DNA of 64,000 nucleotides from Akkermansiaceae bacterium (GCA_905182405.1 CAJJBQ010000002.1:1178001-1242000), one strand, 5' to 3'. Shown: positions 44,869 through 53,882, counted from the first letter of the stretch. Notes: generated by a model from the letters alone, not told the origin. A program made the numbers and translations.

Positions 44869-45546
44869 ATGAAATTGATTCTTCTCCTCAACGTCGCCCT
44901 CGCAAGCGCGGCCCTCGGGTTCGATATCCCGAGGGGAACACATCATCTTGGCCAGCTCAATGATGCCGCGTTGAAGGCCGGCAAAGCGAAACAACCGATC
45001 GCTTTCATCATCGCCGAGAAGAAAATGGCCGCCACCTGAGTGGCTTGCCCGGGTGCCGTCAGTGTGTCGGCCAGCAAAGCAGTTCTTAGTTTCTCAAAGA
45101 GCGTCATCGTCGATGTCTCGGAAACCGCCGCTCTCCCAGACTTGGTGAAGGAAGCCTATCGTAGAGGAGGCGCCGCCGTTCCCATCATTATCTTCACCGA
45201 CCCCGGCATGACAACGATCTATGGCTCTTATAATCATCCTCAGATGAAAACCCAGCGCTACGGTGAAATTTTCCAAGACACCAAGACCAACATCCGCACC
45301 GCGATGAAGGACGGAACATTTTCGCTCGGTGGCACTACTCTCAAAGTTGCCAAAACCAAGAATGCGAAGGTCGAAGATTGGATCAGCTCGAAGGGAACCA
45401 CGATCAAGGCCAAGCTCGTCGGCATCGAAGACGAAAAAATCTTCCTCTTCGAAACCGAAGCCGGAAAAACGATCCGTGCCACTTCAGCGCAGCTTTCCAA
45501 AGAAAGCGTTAAGAAAGCTAAGATGATGGTGAGGGACGATGGCTGA
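44869..45546 (+). CDS. Thioredoxin-like plus SHD1-like protein with in-frame TGA (selenoprotein candidate or pseudogene)
   Basis: A 225-codon frame from ATG 44869, with signal peptide MKLILLLNVALASAALG, interrupted at codon 57 by TGA 45037-45039. Around it: strand IAFIIAEKK, then T-(TGA)-V-A-C-P, a helix, strand SVIVDVSE and a cis-Pro-like AVPIIIFTDPG, which is thioredoxin order with (TGA)-x-x-Cys in the active-site place. The C-terminal part (VEDWISSKGTTIKAKLVGIE to LSKESVKK) resembles SHD1 domains. If TGA is read as Sec the protein is complete; if not, the gene is dead or restarts at GTG 45040. A weak stem (GCCG/CGGC, 45055-45071) follows the TGA at about the right distance, but its loop is not the standard SECIS loop. 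Confidence 0.6.
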
Positions 45547-45948
45547 GTGAGCACTCGGACTCAGAGATCGGGAGGCAGAAGCCGAAGGCTAGAAACCAGA
45601 AAACCGCCACGATACTTTGGGTGGGCTCTTTTTTATTAAGGAAAGTGGCCCCCTTTTAATCACTAACCTTAACCCAAGCCGCTCCAAAAGAGCAAGCTAA
45701 CGTCGCCAATCGCCCTTCAAAGCCCTCTCGCTCCCAAGGCCCTGAGGGTCGAACCAAATGATACCAAATAGTGTTTCAAAAGAGACGAATGCCGGAGTGA
45801 TTTCTTGAAAGGGCTATGGCGGGACGAAGGCGTGGGGCGGGTGAAATTCCCTTGGGTGCACCAATCAGCCAAACCATGCCCAATTCCAGCACTCCGACTC
45901 TACGTAAGAAGATTCAAAATTAGAGGGAAATCATCCTTCATACGACAT
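45547..45948. other. Intergenic region, nothing recognised
   Basis: About 400 bases between the thioredoxin-like gene and the convergent LysR-type gene. No credible frame, tRNA or strong terminator was found. A GTGGG run followed by TTTTTT near 45620 is only weakly terminator-like. Confidence 0.5.
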
Positions 45949-46821
45949 TTAAACCGTCGCCGCCATTTCCCAAAGGGCCGCCACACTCGGACGGGCGAGG
46001 CTCTTCTTCGTCGAGCAAAGCCCCACTTCATAGGGGGCCAGTTTAGGAGCATTCTCAAGAATCTCCACTTCGTCCCGAAAAGGGCTCTTCTCGAGCACCA
46101 GCTCCGGCACCACCCCGATCCCGCAACCCAATCGAACCATCGCAATGATGGCTTCGTTTCCAGAGACCTCGGTAGTGACCTGAGTTCGAATCGCTTTCTT
46201 TTTTAAATAGGCATCGATCCGCCTCCGCGACAATCCCACGCTAGGCAGCACTAAAGTTGCTTTCGCGAGATCAGGTTTCCCTTTCAATATGGGAATTTTT
46301 TCCAATCCCTTGGGCGCAATGAAAACAAGCGCTGTCTCTTTCAAAGGCAGAAACTCCAAGGCCCCTGGACGACGATCCGGCAGCGCCGCCACAGCCAGAT
46401 CAATCTCCCCCGTCATCACTTGCGGAACAGCTTCTTCCGCAGACCCCGTCTTCAGCGCCAACTGCACCGCAGGGTAAAGCTCACGATAGGTCTCCAGAAG
46501 ATCCGGCAACAAATCATAAACCGCAGTGATCGAGGCATAGATCGACAGCCCCCCCCTCAGCTCCCCTCCTCCCGCCATTTCCGATTTCACCAACTCCCAA
46601 TCCTTCACCGCCCCCATGGCATACTTACGAAATGATTTCCCCGCACTCGTCAGCGAAACTTTGCGTTGATTCCGATAGAAGAGCGCTTGCCCCGTCTCCT
46701 CTTCCAGACGCTGAATCAAGCGCGTAAAGGCCGAACGGCTTAAATGGCTCCTCCAACTCGCCTCCCCAAAGTGCAAGGTTTCCGCAAGTGTCAAAAATGA
46801 GCGAAGGCTGTCGAAGTTCAT
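45949..46821 (-). CDS. ilvY: LysR-family regulator, IlvY-like
   Basis: A 290-residue LysR-type regulator. The winged HTH is at about 1-60 (FLTLAETLHFGEASWRSHLS then RLIQRLEEETGQALFYR) and the effector domain at about 90-290, with GEIDLAVAALPDRR and MVRLGCGIGVVPE typical of LysR folds. It is divergent from ilvC with a 194-base spacer that carries a perfect TTGCA dyad. In E. coli IlvY activates ilvC when acetolactate or acetohydroxybutyrate is bound. The gene order, the SRSAFTRLIQRLEEE start and the operator all agree with IlvY. Confidence 0.85.
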   Translation of the reverse strand: MNFDSLRSFLTLAETLHFGEASWRSHLSRSAFTRLIQRLEEETGQALFYRNQRKVSLTSAGKSFRKYAMGAVKDWELVKSEMAGGGELRGGLSIYASITAVYDLLPDLLETYRELYPAVQLALKTGSAEEAVPQVMTGEIDLAVAALPDRRPGALEFLPLKETALVFIAPKGLEKIPILKGKPDLAKATLVLPSVGLSRRRIDAYLKKKAIRTQVTTEVSGNEAIIAMVRLGCGIGVVPELVLEKSPFRDEVEILENAPKLAPYEVGLCSTKKSLARPSVAALWEMAATV

Positions 46822-46896
46822 TTTAAAGTTTCCGTCGTTGAATCGTCCCCGCTAAGCCCCACCTCATTCCCCACAAAGAGACGGCGGCTCCGAACT

Positions 46897-46913
46897 GTTG
46901 CATATCATGCAAC
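46897..46913. promoter_or_regulatory. IlvY-type operator in the ilvY-ilvC intergenic region
   Basis: GTTGCATATCATGCAAC, a perfect seven-base inverted repeat with a three-base centre, lies midway between the two divergent starts. IlvY of E. coli binds TTGCAA-type dyads in the same place. A half site, ATGCAAC, recurs at 46938-46944, which may be the second operator used for activation of ilvC. Confidence 0.75.
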
Positions 46914-47015
46914 CGACTCTACCAATCAATTCAACGGATGCAACGGTCTTCTTCGTTTACAAATCCTCATTTCCTGACATGCAGAGCCCGTCTAATCAAT
47001 CAACCCATCATTACG

Positions 47016-48494
47016 ATGAGCAATAACTACTTCAATACCCTCCCTCTCCGCCGCCAGCTCGATGAGCTCGGCACTTGCCGCTTCATGGATTCCTCCGAGT
47101 TCACCAATGGCGTCAATGCTGCCAAAGGACTAAAGATCGTCATCGTCGGTTGCGGCGCTCAAGGTCTCAACCAAGGCCTCAACATGCGCGACTCTGGACT
47201 CGATGTTTCCTACACCCTCCGCGATGCCGCCATCGCTGAAAAGCGCCAATCCTTCCTCAACGCGACCGAAAATGGCTTCACTGTCGGCACCTACGAGGAG
47301 ATGCTTCCCACCGCCGACATCGTCATGAACCTCGCTCCTGACAAGCAGCACACCAAGGTAGTCGAAACAGTCATCCCGCATATGAAGGAAGGCGCCGCCT
47401 TCTCCTACGCCCACGGATTTAACATCGTCGAAGAAGGCACCGAGATTCGCAAAGACCTCACCGTCATCATGGTCGCTCCCAAGTCTCCTGGCTCTGAAGT
47501 GCGCGAGGAATACAAGCGCGGCTTCGGCGTCCCAACTCTCATTGCCTGCCACGGTGAAAACGATCCTTCCGGTGAAGGCATCGAACTCGCTAAAGCACTC
47601 GCCGTCGCTCAAGGTGGTGACAAGGCTGGCATTCTTGAGTCCTCCTTCGTTGCCGAAGTGAAGTCCGACCTCATGGGCGAACAGACTATTCTCTGTGGGC
47701 TTCTCCAAGCGGGTTCCATCCTCTGCTTCGAAAAGATGAAGGCCGATGGCATCGACACCAAATGGGCTGTCAAATTCATCCAGAACGGCTGGGAAGTCAT
47801 CACCGAAGCTCTCAAGCACGGTGGCATCACCAACATGATGGATCGTCTTTCCAACCCCGCTAAGATCGAAGCCTTCGTTCTCTCCGAGGAACTGAAGGAC
47901 ATAATGCGGGACCTTTTCTACAAGCACATGGACGATATCATCTCCGGTGAGTTCTCCAGCACCATGATGGCTGACTGGGCAAACGACGACCTCAACCTCC
48001 TCGGCTGGCGCAAAGCAACCGGTGAAACCGAGTTCGAAAAAACTGAAGGTGAAGGAGAGATCACCGAGCAGGAATATTTCGACAAAGGCATCCTCATGAT
48101 AGCCATGGTCCGCGCTGGAGTGGAACTCGCCTTCGAGGCCATGGTCGAGGCCGGCATCGAGCCTGAGTCCGCTTACTACGAGTCCCTCCACGAGACTCCG
48201 CTCATCGCCAACACGATCGCGCGGAAGAAGCTCTTCGAAATGAACAACGTCATTTCCGACACTGCCGAATATGGTTGCTACCTCTTCTCGCACGCCGCCG
48301 TGCCTCTTCTCGAAGAGTTCATGTCCAGCGTCGACACCTCCGTCATCGGAAAAGGTCTCGGCGAGTCTGACGCCAGCGTGGACAACAAGTCCCTCGTCGC
48401 CGTCAATGCCATCATCCGCGAGCACCACGTCGAGCACATCGGCGAGGAACTCCGCGAGGCAATGGGCGCTATGCAACCCATCGAAACAGTTTAA
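47016..48494 (+). CDS. ilvC: Ketol-acid reductoisomerase, class II (long form)
   Basis: A 492-residue ketol-acid reductoisomerase, the second step of valine and isoleucine synthesis (NADPH-dependent isomeroreduction of acetolactate). [16 protein letters not shown] and [19 protein letters not shown] (about 46-64) are the long-form N-terminus and Rossmann loop. The C-terminal part has duplicated knotted helical domains, as in E. coli IlvC (491 residues). The ATG at 47016 is used; a longer frame from 46938 would start inside the operator. It is under control of the divergent IlvY-like gene and ends in a terminator. Confidence 0.95.
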   Translation: MSNNYFNTLPLRRQLDELGTCRFMDSSEFTNGVNAAKGLKIVIVGCGAQGLNQGLNMRDSGLDVSYTLRDAAIAEKRQSFLNATENGFTVGTYEEMLPTADIVMNLAPDKQHTKVVETVIPHMKEGAAFSYAHGFNIVEEGTEIRKDLTVIMVAPKSPGSEVREEYKRGFGVPTLIACHGENDPSGEGIELAKALAVAQGGDKAGILESSFVAEVKSDLMGEQTILCGLLQAGSILCFEKMKADGIDTKWAVKFIQNGWEVITEALKHGGITNMMDRLSNPAKIEAFVLSEELKDIMRDLFYKHMDDIISGEFSSTMMADWANDDLNLLGWRKATGETEFEKTEGEGEITEQEYFDKGILMIAMVRAGVELAFEAMVEAGIEPESAYYESLHETPLIANTIARKKLFEMNNVISDTAEYGCYLFSHAAVPLLEEFMSSVDTSVIGKGLGESDASVDNKSLVAVNAIIREHHVEHIGEELREAMGAMQPIETV

Positions 48495-48517
48495 GCACTT
48501 CGCTTCACAAGCTTCAC

Positions 48518-48549
48518 AAGCCCGGTCCAGCAATGGCCCGGGCTTTTTG
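48518..48549 (+). terminator. Intrinsic terminator after ilvC
   Basis: AAGCCCGG (48518-48525) pairs with CCGGGCTT (48538-48545) around a 12-base loop and runs into TTTTT. It is 23 bases past the ilvC stop. Confidence 0.85.
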
Positions 48550-48577
48550 ATGAAAAGAAAAGGAGTCGCGACGTCCC

Positions 48578-48596
48578 CGCCGCTTAGCTTCGCAAG
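48578..48596. repeat. Dispersed 19-base intergenic repeat, copy 2
   Basis: CGCCGCTTAGCTTCGCAAG, the same as 34608-34626, here in the gap after the ilvC terminator. Flanking similarity extends to the left. Confidence 0.55.
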
Positions 48597-48667
48597 TCTC
48601 TTCCATCTCTCCCGCAATAGCCCGAAGGGTCTAGGAGAAAACCTTGCGTAGGAGGAAGCTTTTTAGA

Positions 48668-48740
48668 GTTCAAATCTCAAAGTTCATCTTCCCCAAAAAC
48701 CAAAATTCGCGCCATTCACGAGATTCGTGTTCAAAATCTC
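48668..48740. repeat. Dispersed intergenic repeat (ATTCG / TTCAAATCTC family), copy 2
   Basis: GTTCAAATCTCAAAGTTC at 48668, then AAAATTCGCGCCATTCACG (48702-48720) and GATTCGTGTTC. This is the same wording as upstream of rimO, in a different order. The rest of the gap 48495-48923 contains a 54-codon plus-strand frame from ATG 48794 that has no recognisable product. Confidence 0.5.
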
Positions 48741-48923
48741 TCACTCACAATCAGCAAAACTCCCGCCACCTGATCCGTAATAAACTAGATCGCATGAACT
48801 TACGGCTTTCCGCGCTCCCCGTCACCCTCTTTGGTAATCTCCTCTTCACCGTTGAAAAAACCCCTCAAAGTCTCCCCACTGGACCTCATCAAAACCTAGA
48901 AAATAAAGCCACCTCAATCACAA

Positions 48924-49268
48924 TCACTTTTTGGGATCTTTGGAGTCGAGTAACTTGAGCAGTCCTCCCAGTGTTTTTAGAGCCAGTTTTACTTTAAGAT
49001 TTCTTGTCTTCAGGGCCGCCGCATTGACGGCTGCAGCCGCCCCTCTCGGTCCATTAGAGCGTGCCTGCTCGACTACTTTTTCACGAATTTCAGGTGGCAC
49101 GTGATCTAAAAGATTTCGGGAAACCCCTTTAATTCCAGCACCAATTCCCGCGAACCATTCCTCCGGGGTCTGCTCAGGGTGTTCGGGGATCCGCTCATCC
49201 TCGCTTGAATTGCCCGCGCTCCCGAGCGGAGACTTGGTAACCTTTTTAGTGGATTTCTTCTCTGGCAT
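48924..49268 (-). CDS. Hypothetical protein
   Basis: A 114-residue protein of unknown family. The N-terminal 35 residues are charged and probably disordered (MPEKKSTKKVTKSPLG). The middle EQTPEEWFAGIGAGIKGVSRNLLDHVPPE is likely helical, and the C-terminus ends in Lys/Asp-rich KLLDSKDPKK. No signal or membrane segment. It stands alone on the minus strand. Upstream (49281-49779) lies decayed coding text. It may be a real small gene, but its role is unknown. Confidence 0.5.
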   Translation of the reverse strand: MPEKKSTKKVTKSPLGSAGNSSEDERIPEHPEQTPEEWFAGIGAGIKGVSRNLLDHVPPEIREKVVEQARSNGPRGAAAAVNAAALKTRNLKVKLALKTLGGLLKLLDSKDPKK

Positions 49269-49779
49269 ATGAACGTTGCTTTATTAAAATCAGTTTATCT
49301 CCCACTCTGCAGAACTCTTCAAGTGCAACTTCGAGGGATGCCACAATCTCGGCGGAAATCATCTTGATAACGCGCTGGAAACCGGAGGGGTTGGAGATCT
49401 TGTTCTGTGCCTTGCAGGAGATGATACCGACGAAGCGGGCTCTTTGCCAAGGGTCTCGAGAGTGTGGCGGGTAGTGGACTTGATGGGTCCTCCGCGCCAA
49501 CCCTTCGGGCAATCCTTTCGGATCGTCTATGTCGCGCCACTCCATTCAAGTTCGTCGCCACTCATGCTACTGAGCTCGGACCACTGGAAAGCCTCGGGTA
49601 TGGGCTTTATCGAAGATTTCACCGTCTTGGTTCCTGTAGAATTCCTGATTTCTTGGTGACTCCGGGCTTTCTCGCCAGAAGTCACGAGTGTCGGCCGCGG
49701 AGACGTTACCAGTGAACTCCAGATAGAGAACCAGATCAGCGACGGCGAATTGTCCATGGGTTCCACCTGGAACCGGATC
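49269..49779 (-). other. Gap with probable decayed coding frame, unassigned
   Basis: A minus-strand frame continues after the ABC protein stop in the same phase and reads DLVLYLEFTGNVSAADTR, DFWRESPESP, then after two stops MEWRDIDDPKGLPEG and RFVGIISCKAQNKISN, ending before 49246. It has protein-like texture but several stops (TAG after RAQ, TGA before MEWR). I cannot name it. It may be the debris of a gene fused or adjacent to the ABC protein. Confidence 0.3.
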
Positions 49780-51129
49780 CTAGCTCGAAGCTGCCCTACT
49801 CTCCCAGCTGGCCCCATCGTGGACCAGCTCATGGGTGACGCAGTCGAGGTGATCCTCGTGCTCATGCGTGATGTAGAGAATCTGGGTCAAGCCCGTCGAT
49901 GCGATGCGATCAATCACGTTTAAAACGAGCGCCCGGTTGAGCGGGTCGAGTCCCTGACAAGGTTCATCAAGAATCAAAATAGGAGGTTGCTTCACCAAGG
50001 CACGAGCGATCAGCAAAAGGCGCTGCTGTCCGTAGCTCAGGGAGCGAAAGAGTTGCTTCTCCTGACCGGACATGCCCACCACGCTGAGCCATTCTTTGGC
50101 AACTGCCACATGGGCCGGCTCGGGTTTGCGGTAAATCCCCACACTATCGTAAAAGCCGGAAAGGACGACCGAAAGCGCCGGAGATCCCACGCGATATTGC
50201 TGATGAAGCGCTGGAGAAACGATCCCGAGATGGCTTTTAATATCCCACACCGACTCGCCATTTCCGCGTCGCATCCCCATGACCGTAACGTCGTTGGAAT
50301 AGCACTGGGGATGATCACCCGAGACCAGATTGACCAAGGTTGATTTCCCGCAGCCATTGGGCCCGGAAATCTTCCAATTTTGTCCCGGCTCCACCTGCCA
50401 GTCAAAGGATGAGATAATCTCACATCCGCCGTGGATCACGGTGACATCTTTCATGGAAATCAGAGATCCCTCCCTCTTGATGCAGTCTTGCTTCCGAGCC
50501 GGAATAGAAACTCGCTCGTCACTCAATTCCATCAGCTGCTTGAAAAGATCATTTCCTTCCACTTCTTCGCGAGGTCCGGATAGGAGAAGCTCCCCGCGAT
50601 CCACGCAAGCAAGATGGGAGACCAAGCCATCGAGATCACTAAGCCGGTTGGCCACAATCACGAGAGTCATCTTTTCCGATAGCTCTTCAAAAAGATATCG
50701 TAGATGGACCCTAAACTCCTGATCAAGCCCATCGAATGGTTCATCTAGGATCAGCAACTCCGGCGACTTGATGAGCGCGCGTGCAAGCACCACTCGACGT
50801 CGCTCACCCGTGGAAAGAAGCCGGAGTCCACGATCAACGAGGGCGGAAAGACCCAATTCGGTCACGAGTTCATCGATGGACTCACCTATGGGACAAACTT
50901 CTTGAATCAATTCCGCCACCGACCTTCCAGGATCAATTCGATCTAGGAAATCAGTATCGTCTTCGCGAATCTCGCGCTCGAGCAGCGCGTCTTCGATCTC
51001 AAAAGAAACGAGCGCCGACCTTGTGAACTGTCCACTTTCCGTCAAGGAAGCCGCGAGAGACGTTTTGCCTCCCCCATTTCGACCGACAACGCCCCAGGAT
51101 TGCCCCGCAAAAATCATCTCCGGCTTCAC
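49780..51129 (-). CDS. Double ABC-domain ATPase, ModF/PhrA-like
   Basis: A 449-residue protein with two tandem ABC ATPase domains and no membrane segment. Walker A sites are VVGRNGGGKTS (14-24) and ISGPNGCGKST (about 253). Signature motifs are LLSTGERRRVVLARAL (about 103) and RSLSYGQQRLLLIARAL (about 369); Walker B sites are LLILDEPFDGLD and ILILDEPCQGLD. This is the ModF (photorepair protein PhrA) layout. The first domain lacks the usual strand before Walker A, only 13 residues preceding it. Translation starts at GTG 51129, sharing GTGA with the fabF stop, so it is coupled to fabF. A transport partner is not evident. Confidence 0.78.
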   Translation of the reverse strand: MKPEMIFAGQSWGVVGRNGGGKTSLAASLTESGQFTRSALVSFEIEDALLEREIREDDTDFLDRIDPGRSVAELIQEVCPIGESIDELVTELGLSALVDRGLRLLSTGERRRVVLARALIKSPELLILDEPFDGLDQEFRVHLRYLFEELSEKMTLVIVANRLSDLDGLVSHLACVDRGELLLSGPREEVEGNDLFKQLMELSDERVSIPARKQDCIKREGSLISMKDVTVIHGGCEIISSFDWQVEPGQNWKISGPNGCGKSTLVNLVSGDHPQCYSNDVTVMGMRRGNGESVWDIKSHLGIVSPALHQQYRVGSPALSVVLSGFYDSVGIYRKPEPAHVAVAKEWLSVVGMSGQEKQLFRSLSYGQQRLLLIARALVKQPPILILDEPCQGLDPLNRALVLNVIDRIASTGLTQILYITHEHEDHLDCVTHELVHDGASWESRAASS

Positions 51130-52373
51130 AAGAACTTCGTAATAAGGAGCGAGGCATTGTGCCCGCCGAATCCGAAGGAGTTGCTCAGAGCCGCCTTCAC
51201 TTCCATCTCGCGAGCGGTGTGCGCACAGTAATCGAGTGGGCAGTTGGGATCTTGGTCATCAAGATTAATCGTCGGAGGAATAACGCCATCGCGCATCGCC
51301 ATCAGACAGGCAAGCAGCTCCACCCCGCCGGCGGCACCGAGGAGGTGGCCCGTCATCGATTTGGTGGAGCTAACAACGAGACCGTCATTAGCCCAAGCTC
51401 CGAAAGATTTCTGAATGGCCTTGGACTCACACACATCACCCTGGGGAGTGGAGGTTCCGTGGGCGTTAACGTACTGCACGTCCTCCGCATTGAGACCGGC
51501 GTGCTTGAGCGCCATGTCCATACAGCGAGCTGCCCCGTCGCCTTCGGGATGAGGCGAGGTCAGATGATAGGCATCAGCACTGAGGCCATATCCAGAAAGT
51601 TCAGCCAGGATGTTGGCACCACGCGCTTTCGCATGCTCAAGTTCCTCAATCACCACAACGCCTGCTCCTTCGCCCATGACAAAACCGTCACGGCCGACAT
51701 CGAAGGGACGAGAGGCCGCCGTCGGGTCTTCGTTTCGGGTTGAAAGCGCTTTCATATTCATGAAGCCCGCCAGCCCCATGGGACGGATAGAAGCTTCAGA
51801 TCCACCCGCAACAAATGCGTCGGCATCGCCAAATTTAATCATGCGCCAAGCCTCGCCAATCGAGTGATTCGCGGTGGCACAGGCCGTCACAATCGCCATA
51901 TTGGGGCCACCAAAACCATATTCGATCGAGAAAACGCCACTCGCGATGTTAGAAATCATCATCGGGATGGTGAAGGGCGAAACGCGGCTCGGGCTTTTCT
52001 GCAGGAGAGCGGTGTGGTTATCCTCTAGGGTACCGAGACCACCGATGCCACTACCGAGCATGACCCCCACGCGGTTGCGATCGATCTCCGCTTCATTTAA
52101 ACCGGAATCATCGAGTGCCATTTTAGCGGCCGCGATTCCAAGATGCGCATAGCGATCCATACGCCGTGCATCCTTGGGGTTTTTGAAAAAGGGCTTGGGG
52201 TCGAACCCCTTTACTTCTCCCGCGATTTTCACGGCATAATCCGTCGTATCCATCGATCCAATGAGTCCAATGCCACTACGACCATTTTTCATCCCATCCC
52301 AAGTGGAGGAGACATCATTTCCGAGAGGGCTAAGGGCACCAAGACCAGTGATAACAACGCGACGATTTTCCAT
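51126..52373 (-). CDS. fabF: Beta-ketoacyl-ACP synthase II
   Basis: A 415-residue FabF, the elongating condensing enzyme of fatty acid synthesis. The catalytic Cys is in VTACATANHS (Cys165), and the two His are in NAHGTSTPQGD (about 304) and MTGHLLGAAGG (about 341). The start is the standard VVITGLGALSPLGND. No acpP or fabG is adjacent; instead it is followed by the ModF-like ABC gene with a four-base overlap and preceded by an ExbB/ExbD-type operon 65 bases upstream. Confidence 0.94.
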   Translation of the reverse strand: MENRRVVITGLGALSPLGNDVSSTWDGMKNGRSGIGLIGSMDTTDYAVKIAGEVKGFDPKPFFKNPKDARRMDRYAHLGIAAAKMALDDSGLNEAEIDRNRVGVMLGSGIGGLGTLEDNHTALLQKSPSRVSPFTIPMMISNIASGVFSIEYGFGGPNMAIVTACATANHSIGEAWRMIKFGDADAFVAGGSEASIRPMGLAGFMNMKALSTRNEDPTAASRPFDVGRDGFVMGEGAGVVVIEELEHAKARGANILAELSGYGLSADAYHLTSPHPEGDGAARCMDMALKHAGLNAEDVQYVNAHGTSTPQGDVCESKAIQKSFGAWANDGLVVSSTKSMTGHLLGAAGGVELLACLMAMRDGVIPPTINLDDQDPNCPLDYCAHTAREMEVKAALSNSFGFGGHNASLLITKFL

Positions 52374-52438
52374 GATTCGTGAAATTTAAAAATAATTAGA
52401 ATGGAAAGGAGAGAAAGGCAAGCGAAGTCAGGAGACAC

Positions 52439-52678
52439 TTAGCCCAGCCGACGATGCCGCTTTCGGGTATTTAGGGCGTCACAATCCGGACAATGAGAGA
52501 TTTTGAGAGACGTGCTCTCTTTATAATTCTTTCCGCAGAGGTGACATTCTCGGATCTTCCTGCCTTTATTCCAGTGGTAAATCCGACCAATAATCCTCTC
52601 GAATAGTAAATCAAGAACGACCCAAGCGAAGGCAAGGAGAACGAAGCCTAGAAAAAATTGGGTGATATCAATTGTCAT
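52439..52678 (-). CDS. Small membrane-anchored zinc-ribbon protein
   Basis: A 79-residue protein with one membrane helix (about 7-28, FFLGFVLLAFAWVVLDLLFE) and a cytoplasmic zinc-ribbon, C-x2-C at CHLC (45-48) and C-x2-C at CPDC (66-69). It overlaps the TonB-like gene stop by four bases (ATGA), so it belongs to the ExbB/ExbD-type operon. Its role is unknown; the ribbon may bind nucleic acid or a partner protein. Confidence 0.65.
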   Translation of the reverse strand: MTIDITQFFLGFVLLAFAWVVLDLLFERIIGRIYHWNKGRKIRECHLCGKNYKESTSLKISHCPDCDALNTRKRHRRLG

Positions 52679-53439
52679 GGGGCACTCTTCTTTACGCAGC
52701 GCGCTTCCAGCATCCAGAGCCTGAAAGGAGCGTCTTTTTTAGCGAGAGGATAGCGAAGCTCACGAAGCGTTTTGGCAAGCTCTAGAGCGGTAGTTTCTTT
52801 GAGTTCCTGAAGCGGAAGGCAGGAAACAACGATTCCCCGCCAATCAACGATCAGCTGAAAGATCCAAGTTTCGTCTGGGCTGAGGGCCGCATTTTCACCG
52901 ACCCAACGGAAGGTCGTACCCTCCCATATGGATTTTCCTTCGCGATTACTGACCTCGATCCACCATTCCGGATTAGAAGTCTGAATCGCGGCGATGGTCA
53001 CCGCTTCCGGAGCAGGAAGGCTGTGGCTCGACACCCCGGGCAGCCCTCGCAACTCAGGAGCCAAAACACTCAAATCGATAACCTGCAGGGTCGGTTGGTA
53101 AGGCGAAGGCGCAGACTGCTTAAATGCTGCGGAGATCTCTTGTTTCAGACGAGAATCATCCCTCACCTCCCAGCGGGAATGAAAAGGTGACTCACGTTCG
53201 ACCACCTCGGAGAGCCAACGGTTGGAAGGATGCTCTAGATCGACAATTTCGAGGTCGCCCGATCGCTGAGGAAGCGGAGGTGGATCGGGCACGCGCACTT
53301 GAACATAAGCCATCAAGACACCCCAGAAAAAGGTAGCTACCAATCCACCAATCAGAAGACGCCCCAGCGATCCTTGCGGGAGATGCCAGTGAAAATGAAG
53401 ACCCGCCTGGCGGTCGCGATGAAGTTTTTTACGGCTCAT
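52675..53439 (-). CDS. TonB-like partner of the second ExbB/ExbD operon, hypothetical
   Basis: A 254-residue protein with an N-terminal cytoplasmic basic part, one membrane helix (about 30-47, LLIGGLVATFFWGVLMAYV) and a periplasmic remainder of about 200 residues. That layout, with a Pro-rich stretch just after the helix (PDPPPLPQRSG), and its position behind exbB and exbD are TonB/TolA-like, but no TonB C-terminal motif (YP...G) is visible. It starts eight bases after the ExbD-like stop, with AGGAAG upstream. It may be a divergent force transducer. Confidence 0.6.
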   Translation of the reverse strand: MSRKKLHRDRQAGLHFHWHLPQGSLGRLLIGGLVATFFWGVLMAYVQVRVPDPPPLPQRSGDLEIVDLEHPSNRWLSEVVERESPFHSRWEVRDDSRLKQEISAAFKQSAPSPYQPTLQVIDLSVLAPELRGLPGVSSHSLPAPEAVTIAAIQTSNPEWWIEVSNREGKSIWEGTTFRWVGENAALSPDETWIFQLIVDWRGIVVSCLPLQELKETTALELAKTLRELRYPLAKKDAPFRLWMLEARCVKKSAP

Positions 53440-53447
53440 CGGACTTC

Positions 53448-53876
53448 CTAGTTTTGACCATCATCACTCGTTTGTTGAGCAACCTTAAGACGGTAGCCGA
53501 GACGTCGGGTAAGATCGATGATTTTCTGCTGGAGAGAAATCGAAGACGATTGGTCCATTCGAAGAGCCACCAAGGTGGTGCTTCGAGCCTTGGCTTCTCT
53601 CTCGATCGCTTCCTCAAGCCGCGATTGTTCCACCGCTTCTTTCGCCACGTAGAAAATCGGCCCCTTGATCCCCTGCTTCACGTTGACGACTACGGGAGAT
53701 TCATCCCCCAAGCGTGAGCCCCGGAATTCAGAGACAGGCAGAGAAATTTCGACATAGTTCTCCTTTGTCACCACGCCCGTGAGAAGAACGAGCGCGAGAA
53801 GAAGCCCCACAAAATCGAAGGCCGGAACGAGGTAGACCAGGCCCGGGCTTTCAGGAATGGTCAAAGAAAGCTTCAT
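53448..53876 (-). CDS. ExbD/TolR-like protein
   Basis: A 142-residue ExbD/TolR-like protein. The membrane helix YLVPAFDFVGLLLALVLLTG (about 15-34) keeps the family Asp, but the TPLxDVV box is degraded to VPAFDFV. The periplasmic part has IFYVAKEAVEQSRLEEAIE and an ending TRRLGYRLKVAQQ like ExbD. It forms an operon with ExbB-like 53883-54593 (six-base gap) and the TonB-like gene. It would be the second proton-driven motor in the window, distinct from exbBD at 29.8-30.8 kb. Confidence 0.75.
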   Translation of the reverse strand: MKLSLTIPESPGLVYLVPAFDFVGLLLALVLLTGVVTKENYVEISLPVSEFRGSRLGDESPVVVNVKQGIKGPIFYVAKEAVEQSRLEEAIEREAKARSTTLVALRMDQSSSISLQQKIIDLTRRLGYRLKVAQQTSDDGQN

Positions 53877-53882
53877 GACAAA

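Noticed and set aside
5985..45039. Altered genetic code to explain the in-frame stops
   Set aside because: TAA, TAG and TGA all occur, at positions expecting Tyr, Gln, Trp and Arg in different remnants, often with frameshifts; intact genes use all three as normal stops.
45606..45630. Possible terminator after the thioredoxin-like gene
   Set aside because: Only a four-base pairing before the T-run; too weak to call.
47130..48617. 495-codon open frame on the minus strand opposite ilvC
   Set aside because: Shadow frame with biased composition; ilvC on the plus strand is unambiguous.
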